A stretch of DNA of 64,000 nucleotides from Rhodospirillales bacterium (GCA_014859895.1 JACZKS010000106.1:28260-92259), one strand, 5' to 3'. Numbered from the stretch's first letter, positions 24,829 through 33,103 are shown. Translations and numbers: made by a program. The notes: a model not told the origin generated them from the letters alone.

Positions 24829-24913
24829 CGTCTATGTCGGGTGGCCGTCGCTTCGGCCTTTGACGGGTGGATACGCGCCTATCTCCGAGGGAGGGGATGC
24901 GGAGTGGTGGAGC

Positions 24914-25762
24914 CTAGCGGCGCAAAAACGTGGGGGAAATCGAGAATTGGCCATCGGCAAGCCGGCTAAATGAGAACTTCACGGCATCCGACAGTTCTTT
25001 AGCGGCCGTGAGGACCGCCGGGGTGGCTCGTTCGATAAAGCTTTCCATGCGCATGCGCTCGGACGTGATGGTGAGACTGATGCCGCCGACCGGGACTCCA
25101 TCGGCGTCAAGAACCGGTGCCGCCACCGTTCGCAAACCGAAGGCGTTCTCTCCGTCGGAGACGGCGTATCCTTGAGAGCGGACCAGTTCCATGCGTTTGA
25201 GCAACTCCTCGAGCCCCACGAGTGTCCTCTCCGAAAACTTGGTCCGGTGCGAGGCATTCAGGCGGTCGATCTGTTCCTGGCGGGGCAGGAACGCAAGCAT
25301 TGCATGGCCGAGGGCAGCGGCGTAGGCCTTGGTTCGGGTTCCTGGGCGACGGTCGAACCCCGAAAGCGATAGCCCGCTCTCGATCCGGACGATGTAGACT
25401 ACGTCGTCGCGGTCCAGCACTCCATAGGACGCCGCATCGGCGATCTCCGGCACCAGTTCCCGCAGAATCGGAAATGCGTGTTCGCGAAGATCCGAACCCA
25501 TCAACGCGTTGTAGCCGATCTGCAGGCACTTCAGGGTCAGGCGAAAGCGTTTGTTGTCGTTGGTGGCGCGAAGAAATCCTAAAGAAACCAGGGTGTGGAC
25601 CATGCGAAATGCCGTACCGCGGTCGATGCCCGCCCGTGCCGCGATCTCGGGCAATGACAATTCCGGCTCGTCGGCCTGGAAGACCGAAAGCACACCAAGC
25701 ACTTTAGCCGCGGAACGGACTTTGTTCTTCTCGTTCTCCATCGGGTCACGCCGCTCGACCAT
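24914..25762 (-). CDS. IclR-family regulator of the TAXI/ADH locus
   Basis: A 282-residue regulator. Residues 15-80 form a winged helix (SAAKVLGVLSVF, LSLPEIAARAGIDRGTAFRMVHTLVSLGFL), and residues 95-265 form an IclR effector domain (YGVLDRDDVVYIVRIES, GTRTKAYAAALGHAMLAFLP, VAAPVLDADGVPVGGISLT). It is divergent from the dehydrogenase gene and upstream of the TAXI operon in the same direction. Three copies of a 15-bp site in the two control regions are its likely targets. ATG 25762 is used; ATG 25741 is an alternative. Confidence 0.92.
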   Translation of the reverse strand: MVERRDPMENEKNKVRSAAKVLGVLSVFQADEPELSLPEIAARAGIDRGTAFRMVHTLVSLGFLRATNDNKRFRLTLKCLQIGYNALMGSDLREHAFPILRELVPEIADAASYGVLDRDDVVYIVRIESGLSLSGFDRRPGTRTKAYAAALGHAMLAFLPRQEQIDRLNASHRTKFSERTLVGLEELLKRMELVRSQGYAVSDGENAFGLRTVAAPVLDADGVPVGGISLTITSERMRMESFIERATPAVLTAAKELSDAVKFSFSRLADGQFSISPTFLRR

Positions 25763-25787
25763 TGAAATCTTCTCCGTGATCGCTATC

Positions 25788-25797
25788 CGAACGTTCG
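25788..25797. promoter_or_regulatory. CGAACGTTCG palindrome before the IclR gene
   Basis: A perfect 10-bp palindrome lies 25 bases upstream of the IclR start, just below a minus-strand TTGACA at 25833-25828 with a weak -10 (TGTAGA). Its half CGAAC resembles the outer half of the 26021 site, so self-regulation is plausible. Confidence 0.4.
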
Positions 25798-25889
25798 TTT
25801 GGTTGTCTACAGTGCGGCCGGTGCCCTGTCAACACGAGGGCGGAGGGGGCGAGGGAGGTAGAGAAAACGGTTGGCAACGAGTTCTATGT

Positions 25890-25904
25890 GTTCGGAATCC
25901 GTTC
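25890..25904 (+). promoter_or_regulatory. candidate IclR site in the divergent region
   Basis: GTTCGGAATCCGTTC shares the core TCGGAATCCG with the TAXI-promoter site. The dyad is imperfect (two mismatches in the arms). It lies roughly midway between the two divergent genes and could help regulate both. Confidence 0.45.
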
Positions 25905-25974
25905 AAAAAATGCAAATCCGTATCACCCAGACAAACAGTTGTGCCAGAAATGATATAGGAATTCTGCCGACTGG

Positions 25975-26003
25975 TTGACAACGGTTAGGATTGGAGCCAC
26001 CAT
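25975..26003 (+). promoter_or_regulatory. possible promoter of the dehydrogenase operon
   Basis: A perfect TTGACA at 25975-25980 is followed after 17 bases by a weak CACCAT. The candidate operator at 26021-26035 lies just downstream, the same layout as at the TAXI promoter. Confidence 0.35.
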
Positions 26004-26020
26004 GCATTTAGTCGCTGTAT

Positions 26021-26035
26021 GTTCGGAATGCGAAC
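26021..26035 (+). promoter_or_regulatory. candidate IclR operator, dehydrogenase operon
   Basis: GTTCGGAATGCGAAC has perfect GTTCG/CGAAC arms around five bases. GTTCG half-sites are typical of characterised IclR-family operators such as those of PcaR/PcaU. The track's ATG at 26019 overlaps this element, which argues for the later TTG start. Confidence 0.55.
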
Positions 26036-26099
26036 TAACGTATCAAAATTATATCGTGCCCCGACGTTCCACATAGGAACGGCGGCCGGAGGATCTGTT

Positions 26100-27245
26100 T
26101 TGTCCAGCCTTGCCCGTCCCGTCACTCTGCAATTTCCGCCTTCCCTCGAACTTGGCCAGGGAACCGCATCGGCAGTCGGCCGCTGGGTCGAGGCGCAGGG
26201 GTGCCGCCGCGTTCTGGTGGTCGCGGACGCCTTCAATGGAGACCGGATCGACCGGCTGGGGTTGCCCGGTCAGGCGGTTGTCTTCGATCGGGTCAAGCCC
26301 GAACCGGACATCGCCAACCTCGAAGCTCTTCTTGCCGTGGCGCGCGAAGCGGCGCCCGATCTCGTGGTCGGGTTCGGCGGCGGCAGCGCGATGGACTTGG
26401 CCAAATTGGCGGCCGTCCTTCACGATTGCGGGCAGACGCTTTCCGACGTGGTCGGTGCCGGCCGTGTCGCCGGACGACGAAGCGCCTTGATCCAGGTGCC
26501 GACAACGTCGGGGACCGGCAGCGAATGCGGCACCCGCGCGCTGGTGACCGATGCGGCCAACAGCCGGAAACTGGCGGTGGAGAGCCGCCACATGTTGGCC
26601 GACGTGGCGGTCATTGATCCGGAATTGACGACCTCGGTCCCGCCCGCGGTGACGGCGGCGACGGGTGTCGATGCCTTGGCGCACTGCGTGGAATCCTTCA
26701 CCAACCGCAAGTCCCACCCGCTCGTCGATCTCTATGCCGAGGAGGGCATCCGGCTCGTCGGTCTGCATCTGGCGCGCGCCGTTGCTGCCGGCGACGATTG
26801 CGAGGCGCGGATGGGCATGAGCCTGGCCAGCATGTATGGCGGGCTCTGCCTTGGCCCTGTCAACACGGCGGCCGGCCACGCCGTCGCCTACCCGCTGGGG
26901 ACCCGTTTCGGCCTGCCGCATGGCCTGGCCAACGCCCTGATCTTCCCTTACGTCCTGGCATTCAACGCTCCAGCCTGTCCTACCAAGACGGCCCGCATTC
27001 TCGACCTGCTGGGGCAGCCCGGCGGCGATGCCCCGTCGGAGGAAGAGGTCTTCCGTCTCGCCGGCGGCTTCTGCCGACGCCTCGGCATCGATGCCACCAC
27101 CAGCGTTCCTGCCCTCGCAGAGGGAGATCTGGAGGCAATGGCCGACGAAGCATTTTCGATCAAGCGCCTGCTCGACAACAACCCACGGGAGGTCGGTCGC
27201 GACGACATCCTCGGCATGTACCGTCACTTGGCGGGCAACCAGTGA
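26100..27245 (+). CDS. iron-containing (type III) alcohol dehydrogenase
   Basis: A 381-residue Fe-ADH family oxidoreductase. It has a Rossmann half (RRVLVVADAFNG, LVVGFGGGSAMDLAKLAAV, VPTTSGTGSECGTRALV) and a helical half with the metal ligands visible in TGVDALAHCVESF and YPLGTRFGLPHGLANALIFPYVL. I choose TTG 26100: GGAGG ends 7 bases before it and the length becomes normal, whereas the listed ATG 26019 sits in the operator. It probably interconverts a hydroxy acid or aldehyde in the same pathway as the following kinase and PdxA2 genes. The substrate is unknown. Confidence 0.88.
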   Translation: MSSLARPVTLQFPPSLELGQGTASAVGRWVEAQGCRRVLVVADAFNGDRIDRLGLPGQAVVFDRVKPEPDIANLEALLAVAREAAPDLVVGFGGGSAMDLAKLAAVLHDCGQTLSDVVGAGRVAGRRSALIQVPTTSGTGSECGTRALVTDAANSRKLAVESRHMLADVAVIDPELTTSVPPAVTAATGVDALAHCVESFTNRKSHPLVDLYAEEGIRLVGLHLARAVAAGDDCEARMGMSLASMYGGLCLGPVNTAAGHAVAYPLGTRFGLPHGLANALIFPYVLAFNAPACPTKTARILDLLGQPGGDAPSEEEVFRLAGGFCRRLGIDATTSVPALAEGDLEAMADEAFSIKRLLDNNPREVGRDDILGMYRHLAGNQ

Positions 27246-27308
27246 CGTGAGACAACAGGGGAGACCCCGATTGAGCTTCTTCCGGTACGGGTGTTTTCAA
27301 GGGTTGGA

Positions 27309-28553
27309 ATGCTAGAAATCGCCGTCATCGCCGACGATCTGACGGGGGCCGCCGACACCGGCATCCAGTTTCGGGCTCTCTATGGCCAGACGCTGCTGAT
27401 GGCCGACAACGGGCTGGCGGCGCGGCCGCCGCAACCGATGCCCGAAGTGCTGACGGTCCACACGATGAGCCGGGCGCTGCCGGTCGGGCAGGCTCGCGCC
27501 CGGGTTCGGCTGGCTGCCGAAAGATTGACCTTGTGGCGGCCGGGCCGGGTGTTCAAGAAGGTGGATTCCTGCCTGCGCGGCAACATCGGTGCCGAGACCG
27601 ACGCCTTGATGGACACGCTGGGCTTGTCGATGAGCTTCATTGCGCCGGCCTTTCCCAAGGTCGGGCGCACGACCGTAGACGATGTGCATCGCGTGCATGG
27701 CCAGCCGGTAGCCGAAAGCGAGATGGGCCGAGATCCGGCCACCCCGGTGACGGAAAGCCGGCTGTCAAAGGTCATCGCCGCCCAGAGCCATCATCCGGTC
27801 GGTCACGTCGACCTTGCGACGGTGGCGGCGGGCGGGGAAGCCCTGGTGGCGGCGGTCGAGCGGCTGGCCGGGCAGGGTTCCCGCCACATCCTCTTCGACA
27901 TCGCCGAGCAGGACCATTTGTCGGCGGTGGCCGGCCTGGCACTCAAGCATTTTCCGGGCGCCCTGCTGGTCGGCTCGGCGGGCCTGGCCCAGGGTCTGTG
28001 CGATTGCTACCCCCATCGAGCGGCATCACCTCCTTCCGTTCGCAGGGTGCCAGGCCATCACCTGATCGCGCTGGGCACGGCTTCGCCGCGGGCTCGCCGT
28101 CAGGTCGAGGTGCTGGAGGCGACCTATCCCTGCGCCCTCATCGAATTGGATGCCGGGCGCCTCGCCAAGACCGATCTGGTACCCGAAGAAGCCGATCTCG
28201 CCGATTTGGCGGATGCCTTGGCGGGCGGCGACGTGGTGGCGCGTATCGCGCCGCCGCCGGGCGACACTTCGGCCCGCACCACCCGTCGGGTGGCCGGAGG
28301 CTTCGGCGCCCTCATCGCCGCCCTGGTGGCGCGCATGCCGCCGGCCAGCTTGTTTCTGTCGGGGGGCGACACGGCACTCTCAGTGTTGGGGAGGCTGGGC
28401 GCGCGCGGGCTTCGGCTGGAGAGCGAAATCGTGCCCGGCCTGGTGCTGGGCACCGTGGTCGGCTGTGCCTTCGAAGGGTTGGCGGTGGGTACCAAGCCTG
28501 GCGCCTTCGGCGACGACGACGCGCTGCTCAAATGGCGTGAATTCTGGTCATGA
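27309..28553 (+). CDS. four-carbon acid sugar kinase (DUF1537/OtnK family)
   Basis: A 414-residue kinase of the family that phosphorylates D-threonate, D-erythronate or related acids at the 4-position. The N-terminal substrate domain opens with IAVIADDLTGAADTGIQF. A central FKKVDSCLRGNIGAETDAL follows. The C-terminal nucleotide domain has SLFLSGGDTALSVLGRLGA and GTKPGAFGDDDALL. ATG 27309 is favoured over the track's GTG 27291. Seven bases separate it from the PdxA2-type gene, whose family oxidises the kinase product, so the two steps fit together. Confidence 0.87.
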   Translation: MLEIAVIADDLTGAADTGIQFRALYGQTLLMADNGLAARPPQPMPEVLTVHTMSRALPVGQARARVRLAAERLTLWRPGRVFKKVDSCLRGNIGAETDALMDTLGLSMSFIAPAFPKVGRTTVDDVHRVHGQPVAESEMGRDPATPVTESRLSKVIAAQSHHPVGHVDLATVAAGGEALVAAVERLAGQGSRHILFDIAEQDHLSAVAGLALKHFPGALLVGSAGLAQGLCDCYPHRAASPPSVRRVPGHHLIALGTASPRARRQVEVLEATYPCALIELDAGRLAKTDLVPEEADLADLADALAGGDVVARIAPPPGDTSARTTRRVAGGFGALIAALVARMPPASLFLSGGDTALSVLGRLGARGLRLESEIVPGLVLGTVVGCAFEGLAVGTKPGAFGDDDALLKWREFWS

Positions 28554-28560
28554 GGAAGGA

Positions 28561-29601
28561 ATGAACATGGGCCTGCCCATCCTGGCCATCACCATGGGCG
28601 ATCCGGCCGGCATCGGCGCCGAGATCGCCGTCAAGACCCTGGCCGAGAAGGAGATGTACGGAATCTGCCGGCCGCTGATCATCGGCGACGCCTGCGTCAT
28701 GGAGGACGCGGTGCGCCTTTGCAGGCTCGATCTAGCGATCAATGCCATCGAGGAACCGGCGGCGGGGAAATATCGATCCGGTATCCTCGATGTCCTCGAC
28801 ATGGGCACCCTGACGCTCAAGGAACACGTCTACAAGCAGGTTACCGCCCGGCAGGGCGATGCCGCCTACCGTTACGTCGCCAAGGCCATCGAGCTGGCCA
28901 TGGCCGGCAAGGTGGACGGCACCGTTACCGGACCGATCAACAAGGAATCCCTCAACCTCGCCGGCCACCACTACTCGGGCCATACCGAGATCTATGGGGC
29001 GCTCACCGGCACCAAAGACTATGCCATGATGCTGGCCGACGGCGACTTCCGGGTGGTGCACGTCTCCACCCACGTCAGCTTGCGCCAGGCCTGCGACCGG
29101 GTGAAGACACCGCGCGTGCTCAGGGTCATCGAACTGGCCGACGCCGCCTTGAAGCAACTGGGCATCGCCAAGCCCCGCATCGGGGTCGCCGGCCTCAACC
29201 CCCATTGCGGCGAGGCCCGCATGTTCGGCACCGAGGACGAGGACGAGATCCGGCCCGCCGTCGAACTGGCAAAGGCCGCCGGCATCGCCGCCGACGGACC
29301 GCTGCCAGCCGATACCATCTTCTCCAAGATGGCCGGCGGAATGTTCGACATCGTGGTCGTCATGTATCACGACCAGGGCCACATTCCGACCAAGCTGATC
29401 GGCTTCAAGTACGACGGCAAGACCGACACCTGGGGCCAGATGGCCGGCGTCAACATCACGCTGGGCCTGCCGATCATCCGCGTTTCGGTCGACCACGGCA
29501 CCGCCTTCGATCGGGCCGGCGAAGGTCGCGCCAATCCGCAATCCCTCATCGAGGCGGTGCGCTACGCTGCTCGTTTCGCCAGGGGCCGCCAAGCCGCCTG
29601 A
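28561..29601 (+). CDS. pdxA2: PdxA2-type 4-phospho-threonate/erythronate dehydrogenase
   Basis: A 346-residue PdxA family enzyme. It has LAITMGDPAGIGAEIAVKTL at the start, metal-binding histidines in HHYSGHTEIYG and VVMYHDQGHIPTKLIGF, and a NPHCGEARMFG segment. Next to a DUF1537 kinase these PdxA paralogues do not make vitamin B6; they oxidise and decarboxylate a phosphorylated four-carbon acid to dihydroxyacetone phosphate. ATG 28561 follows AGGAAGG; the track's 28150 start lies in the kinase gene. Confidence 0.87.
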   Translation: MNMGLPILAITMGDPAGIGAEIAVKTLAEKEMYGICRPLIIGDACVMEDAVRLCRLDLAINAIEEPAAGKYRSGILDVLDMGTLTLKEHVYKQVTARQGDAAYRYVAKAIELAMAGKVDGTVTGPINKESLNLAGHHYSGHTEIYGALTGTKDYAMMLADGDFRVVHVSTHVSLRQACDRVKTPRVLRVIELADAALKQLGIAKPRIGVAGLNPHCGEARMFGTEDEDEIRPAVELAKAAGIAADGPLPADTIFSKMAGGMFDIVVVMYHDQGHIPTKLIGFKYDGKTDTWGQMAGVNITLGLPIIRVSVDHGTAFDRAGEGRANPQSLIEAVRYAARFARGRQAA

Positions 29602-29700
29602 ACGCCAGCCCGCGAGCGGTCGGCGCAGGCGCGGTCGGTGTCGCGGGCCAGCACGGCGTCCATGATCGCCTGATGCTCGGCATGACCGTCACGCGGGATG
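29602..29700 (-). pseudogene. fragment of a GntR/FCD regulator C-terminus
   Basis: On the minus strand a short stretch reads HAEHQAIMDAVLARDTDRACA, the typical last-helix pattern of FCD-domain GntR regulators (EH.AI.DA...D...A). The residues on both sides do not fit the family and no DNA-binding half is present. It abuts the creatininase fragment of the opposite strand at about 29690-29700, which suggests a deletion joining two unrelated genes. The match covers only about 21 residues. Confidence 0.4.
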
Positions 29701-30004
29701 GTCGTCGCCCGGGACGTATGCCGACGACTGGGAAACCAGCGTGATGATGGAATTGTCGCCGCAACGGGTACGGCCGGAACGGGTGAATGCAGCCTATCCG
29801 GACTTCGATTCGCAATATCTCCAGTTGGAGCTGGCGGGGGCGACGGTGGCCTGGCTGACCCGCGACTACAGCCCGACGGGAACGTGGGGCGATGCCACCG
29901 TCGCCAACCCGGAGCGGGGACGGGCTCGTATGGACGCCCTGATGGAAGGCCTCGTTGCGGTGTTGACCGAGATTTCCTCGTTCGAAATGGGCTGGAAAGC
30001 CTGA
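29688..30004 (+). pseudogene. N-terminally truncated creatininase-family remnant
   Basis: The frame carries HAG, WETSVMMELSPQRVRPE and later LTRDYSPTGTWGDATVANPE. These match the C-terminal third of creatinine amidohydrolase-type enzymes (H-A-G, E-T-S, GVWGDAT). The upstream two thirds with the remaining metal ligands are missing; an in-frame stop lies just before. Only residues from an internal ATG (29741, 87 codons) could be translated. It is a degraded gene rather than an active hydrolase. Confidence 0.6.
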
Positions 30005-30069
30005 GGAAAGATGTCTCCAAGCTGAATTCCGCTTCCGTAAATATTCCGCGGGCTTCAAGATGGTTCATC

Positions 30070-30963
30070 ATGCACCCCCGCGACATCGCGGCCGCCGCCG
30101 CCATCGTTCTGTTGTGGTCAGTCAACTTCAGCGCCAACAAAATCGCTGTCGGCCAGTTCCCGCCGGTGATGATGGTGGCCATGCGCTTCGCGTTGATCGG
30201 GGCCATGTTGGCCCCGCTGCTCAGGCCAACCGGCAAGCCTTTCTGGCGGATCGCGCTCATCGCCTTCACCTTGGGCGGCCTGCATTTCGGGCTGTTTTTC
30301 TCCGGTCTCAAGGGCATCGGGGCGGGGATGTCGGCCATCGTTACCCAGCTTGCGGTACCGTTCAGCGCCGTTCTCGCCGCCGTCTTCTTTCGCGAGCGCA
30401 CCGGCCTGCCTCAGGTGGCGGGCATGGCTCTCGCCTTTGCCGGCATCTATGTCATCGTCGGCGAGCCCACGCTGGAATTCGACGCCCTGCACCTGGGGCT
30501 TGCCGTCGCCTCGGCCTTGGCCTTCGCCGCCGCCAACATTCAGATCAAGCTGCTGGGCCCGGTCAACGGTTTCGTGTTGAACGCCTGGATCGCGGTATTA
30601 GCGGCACCGCAGTTGGCCATCGTCTCGCTGATCGGCGAGGAAGACCAATTCGCCGCCCTGGCGGCAGCCGATTGGCGGGGCTGGAGCGCGATGATCTTCA
30701 CGACCGTCAGCGGAGGCGTCGTCGCCTATGGCTTGTGGTACTACCTGCTGGGCCGTTATGCGGTGAACCGCATTGTGCCGCTGACCCTGATGGCCCCGGC
30801 TTTCGCCATCCTCATCGCGGGTGTCGTGCTGAACGAACCCCTGACGTGGAAGGTGCTGGCGGGCACCGCGTTGACGTTGATCGGCGTGGCGGCCATCCAA
30901 CTGCGCCAAGCTTCGTCGAGAAAGCCGGGGCGGCGATGTGATGCCAAGCGGGATCGATCCTGA
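30070..30963 (+). CDS. DMT-family (EamA) transporter
   Basis: A 297-residue inner-membrane protein with about ten helices in two EamA repeats: residues 5-135 (AAAAIVLLWSVNFSANKIAV, AGMALAFAGIYVIVGEP) and 145-280 (ASALAFAAANIQIKLLGP, ALTLIGVAAIQLR). Members usually export amino acids or small metabolites. ATG 30070 was chosen at the first helix; the track start at 29698 runs through the creatininase remnant. It converges with the YdjC gene, two bases apart. Confidence 0.87.
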   Translation: MHPRDIAAAAAIVLLWSVNFSANKIAVGQFPPVMMVAMRFALIGAMLAPLLRPTGKPFWRIALIAFTLGGLHFGLFFSGLKGIGAGMSAIVTQLAVPFSAVLAAVFFRERTGLPQVAGMALAFAGIYVIVGEPTLEFDALHLGLAVASALAFAAANIQIKLLGPVNGFVLNAWIAVLAAPQLAIVSLIGEEDQFAALAAADWRGWSAMIFTTVSGGVVAYGLWYYLLGRYAVNRIVPLTLMAPAFAILIAGVVLNEPLTWKVLAGTALTLIGVAAIQLRQASSRKPGRRCDAKRDRS

Positions 30964-30965
30964 AA

Positions 30966-31868
30966 TCATCCCGCTTTCATGAATTCCAGGATCTCGCGAA
31001 AGCCGATCGGGCGGATGCCCGTGCCGGCAACCCAATCCAGGAACTCCTTGTCCTGGAAGATCCGAAACTCGTCGGTCCGCCAATGGGCGCGAGGGGGCAC
31101 GATCGCCTCGATGTCGCCCGGTGCGCAGCAGTGGAAGGCCATGAAGCTCAATCCCGGCGGTGCCGCGGCGACCAGATCGCGATAAGCTTTGTCGCTCTCG
31201 CCGGAGGGGACGCCGGGGGTCAGTGCCACATGGTCGACGACCGGGTTCCCTGAAGCCTCGATGTCGGCTGCCCGTTCATCGTAAATGGCCGGGTCGACGG
31301 GGCCCATGTTGAGAACCCCGATATAGCCGCTGGTGCCGCGCGGGAACAGGATGGGCAGGCCGTAATCGCGGCCCAGACGGATGTAGACGTCGATCAACTC
31401 CGGCGTCAGGGCCGCCCCCATGTGGGTGTCGAGGTGGGTGATCCCGATCCCGGCCGCCAGCGCGGTATCGATCTGGGCGCGCATTTCGGCCTCCGCCGCC
31501 TCGACGACCAGGTGTTCGCGCAGCATGGGAATCCGCCGCCACATGAAGCCGTCGCCGTCGATCAAGCCGGAGGCGCGGGAGACGGTGCTGATCGGCCGCC
31601 ACCGGTAGTGCTCCCATTCGCTGGTCAGTGTCAGGTGGACGCCAATGTCGAGGGCGGGGTTTTCCGCGGCGATGGATACCAGTTCGCGAAACCATGGGCA
31701 GGGGACCATGACCGATCCGCAGGTGATGAAGCCGCGCCCTGCCAGGCGTGCGAAGGCGACGTTGGCGCCATGGCACATGCCGACGTCGTCCTGGTGGGCG
31801 ATGACCAGGCGGGCGTCCTCGGCCCGCCCGAGGAAGCGGGCCAGGGTGAGGGTGGACGCGCCGCTCAT
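30966..31868 (-). CDS. YdjC/ChbG-family carbohydrate deacetylase
   Basis: A 300-residue protein. The metal-site motifs of the family are visible: LVIAHQDDVGMCHGAN (Asp pair), DIGVHLTLTSEW, ITHLDTHMG (His-x-x-x-His) and VDHVALTPG. ChbG relatives remove acetyl groups from N-acetylated di- or oligosaccharides. It overlaps the carboxypeptidase-regulatory-like gene by 4 bases and is the last gene of the sugar operon, supporting an N-acetylated sugar as the imported compound. Here Asp-Asp is preceded by His-Gln, a small variation. Confidence 0.85.
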   Translation of the reverse strand: MSGASTLTLARFLGRAEDARLVIAHQDDVGMCHGANVAFARLAGRGFITCGSVMVPCPWFRELVSIAAENPALDIGVHLTLTSEWEHYRWRPISTVSRASGLIDGDGFMWRRIPMLREHLVVEAAEAEMRAQIDTALAAGIGITHLDTHMGAALTPELIDVYIRLGRDYGLPILFPRGTSGYIGVLNMGPVDPAIYDERAADIEASGNPVVDHVALTPGVPSGESDKAYRDLVAAAPPGLSFMAFHCCAPGDIEAIVPPRAHWRTDEFRIFQDKEFLDWVAGTGIRPIGFREILEFMKAG

Positions 31869-32269
31869 GATGGCTTTCCCGATCGACCGCCGGCCGACGG
31901 TTCAAGTTGAAGCGGTTCATCAAGAATCATGTTTTGTCCTTTGAAATACATTCTATATTCCGTTTGAGGATAGGCACCGACTCCGGGTTTTTCCGCCTCC
32001 AGCCAGATGCGATGGAAGGTGTGGCCGGTAAAGGTGAAGCGCCCATCGGCATCCGTCGTTGTCCGGCCGCGCGGTGTTGTGACCAACAGGGTCCGTTCGG
32101 ACAGGACCACCGCGGCCCCGGCGACCGGTTGGCCTTGTGGGCCGATCACCCGTCCCCCGATGATCCCGTCGTCGTTCATCGCGATGTATGTGTTCCATGC
32201 CAGGGTGACGACGGCAACGGTGCCGAAGGTCACGGCATAGCGATTGAGCAAGATGGCCTTCCAGTTCAT
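31865..32269 (-). CDS. membrane-anchored carboxypeptidase-regulatory-like domain protein
   Basis: A 134-residue protein. An N-terminal anchor (YAVTFGTVAVVTLAWNTYIAM) is followed by a beta-sandwich resembling the carboxypeptidase regulatory-like fold: GRVIGPQGQPVAGAAVVLSE and TTTDADGRFTFTG. Such domains bind or scaffold sugars and proteins. It starts just upstream of the ABC permease stop and overlaps the YdjC start (ATGA). It is an unusual member of a sugar ABC operon and could be an accessory surface or transporter partner. Confidence 0.75.
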   Translation of the reverse strand: MNWKAILLNRYAVTFGTVAVVTLAWNTYIAMNDDGIIGGRVIGPQGQPVAGAAVVLSERTLLVTTPRGRTTTDADGRFTFTGHTFHRIWLEAEKPGVGAYPQTEYRMYFKGQNMILDEPLQLEPSAGGRSGKPS

Positions 32270-32279
32270 CGTCTTGCCC

Positions 32280-33092
32280 TCATCCCTTGGCCGCGCCCGA
32301 AGTCAGCCCGGCGATGAACTGTTTCTGGGCCAGCAGAAAGATGACGAGGCCGGGGACCAGCACCATGATGCAGAAGGCGTAAAGCGCTCCCGTCGAGTCC
32401 TCGACCACGGTGAGGAAGCGGGCCAGGCCGAGCGGCAGGGTTTGCATGTCGTTGTCGCGGATGATGACCAGCGGCCACAGGAAGTTGTTCCACGACCAGA
32501 TGAAGGCCAGGATGATGTTGGTGGCGATCGCCGACTGCGACAGCGGCACCATGATCCTGAAGATGATCATCCAGTCGGGCACTCCGTCGATGCGTGCCGC
32601 GTCGATCAGCGATTTCGGGATGGCGTCGAAGCTGGCCTTGAACACGAAGATACAGACGATGGTCGAGCAGAGCGGCAGCGCCATGCCCAGGTGCGTGTTC
32701 AGAAGCCCGATGTCCCGCGTGATCAGATAGGCCGGGATGATCGTCACCTGGAAGGGGATCATCATGCAGCTCAGGAACAGCATGATGATGGCGCCCTTGC
32801 CCATGAACTCGCGGGTCAACGCGAAGCCGGCCATGGCGTTGAGCACGACGTTGGCCACCACCACGATGATCGAGACGATGACGCTGTTCACCAAGTAGCG
32901 GAAGAACGGGATCGAGTACCAGACGTCGACGTAATAGAAGAGGTGCGGGTTTTCAGGAACCAGCGACGGCGGGTAGGCGAAGATGTTCTCGCCCGTCAGG
33001 CTGGTCTTCAGGACCCAGTAGAAGGGCACCATCATGGCCGCGCAGATGATGCCGAGGCCCAGGTGGATCACCCATTTCGGAAAGCGATTCAT
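32280..33092 (-). CDS. sugar ABC transporter permease, MalG-like
   Basis: A 270-residue permease of the CUT1 family with six helices. The coupling motif appears as KASFDAIPKSLIDAARIDGVPDWMIIFRIMVPLSQ (EAA-like loop), followed by WNNFLWPLV. ATG 33092 is set from MNRFPKWVIHLGLG; the track's frame extends into the MalF-like gene. It pairs with the permease encoded 11 bases upstream and with the distal ATPase and binding protein. Confidence 0.9.
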   Translation of the reverse strand: MNRFPKWVIHLGLGIICAAMMVPFYWVLKTSLTGENIFAYPPSLVPENPHLFYYVDVWYSIPFFRYLVNSVIVSIIVVVANVVLNAMAGFALTREFMGKGAIIMLFLSCMMIPFQVTIIPAYLITRDIGLLNTHLGMALPLCSTIVCIFVFKASFDAIPKSLIDAARIDGVPDWMIIFRIMVPLSQSAIATNIILAFIWSWNNFLWPLVIIRDNDMQTLPLGLARFLTVVEDSTGALYAFCIMVLVPGLVIFLLAQKQFIAGLTSGAAKG

Positions 33093-33103
33093 GGGGGCCT
33101 CCT

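Larger units (their letters stand above)
24460..24913. other. 454-base leader and promoter region of the TAXI operon
   Basis: No gene was found here; the listed plus-strand ORFs are not convincing. The upstream third holds a minus-strand promoter (24800-24828) and two palindromes (24770-24784 and 24780-24793). The rest would be transcribed as a leader of about 330 bases before the TAXI start; I could not identify a riboswitch in it. Confidence 0.6.
25763..26099. other. divergent control region between IclR and dehydrogenase genes
   Basis: The 337 bases hold two facing TTGACA promoters (minus near 25833-25806, plus near 25975-26003), a 10-bp palindrome at 25788, and two copies of the candidate IclR site at 25890 and 26021. 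No gene was seen. Confidence 0.6.
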
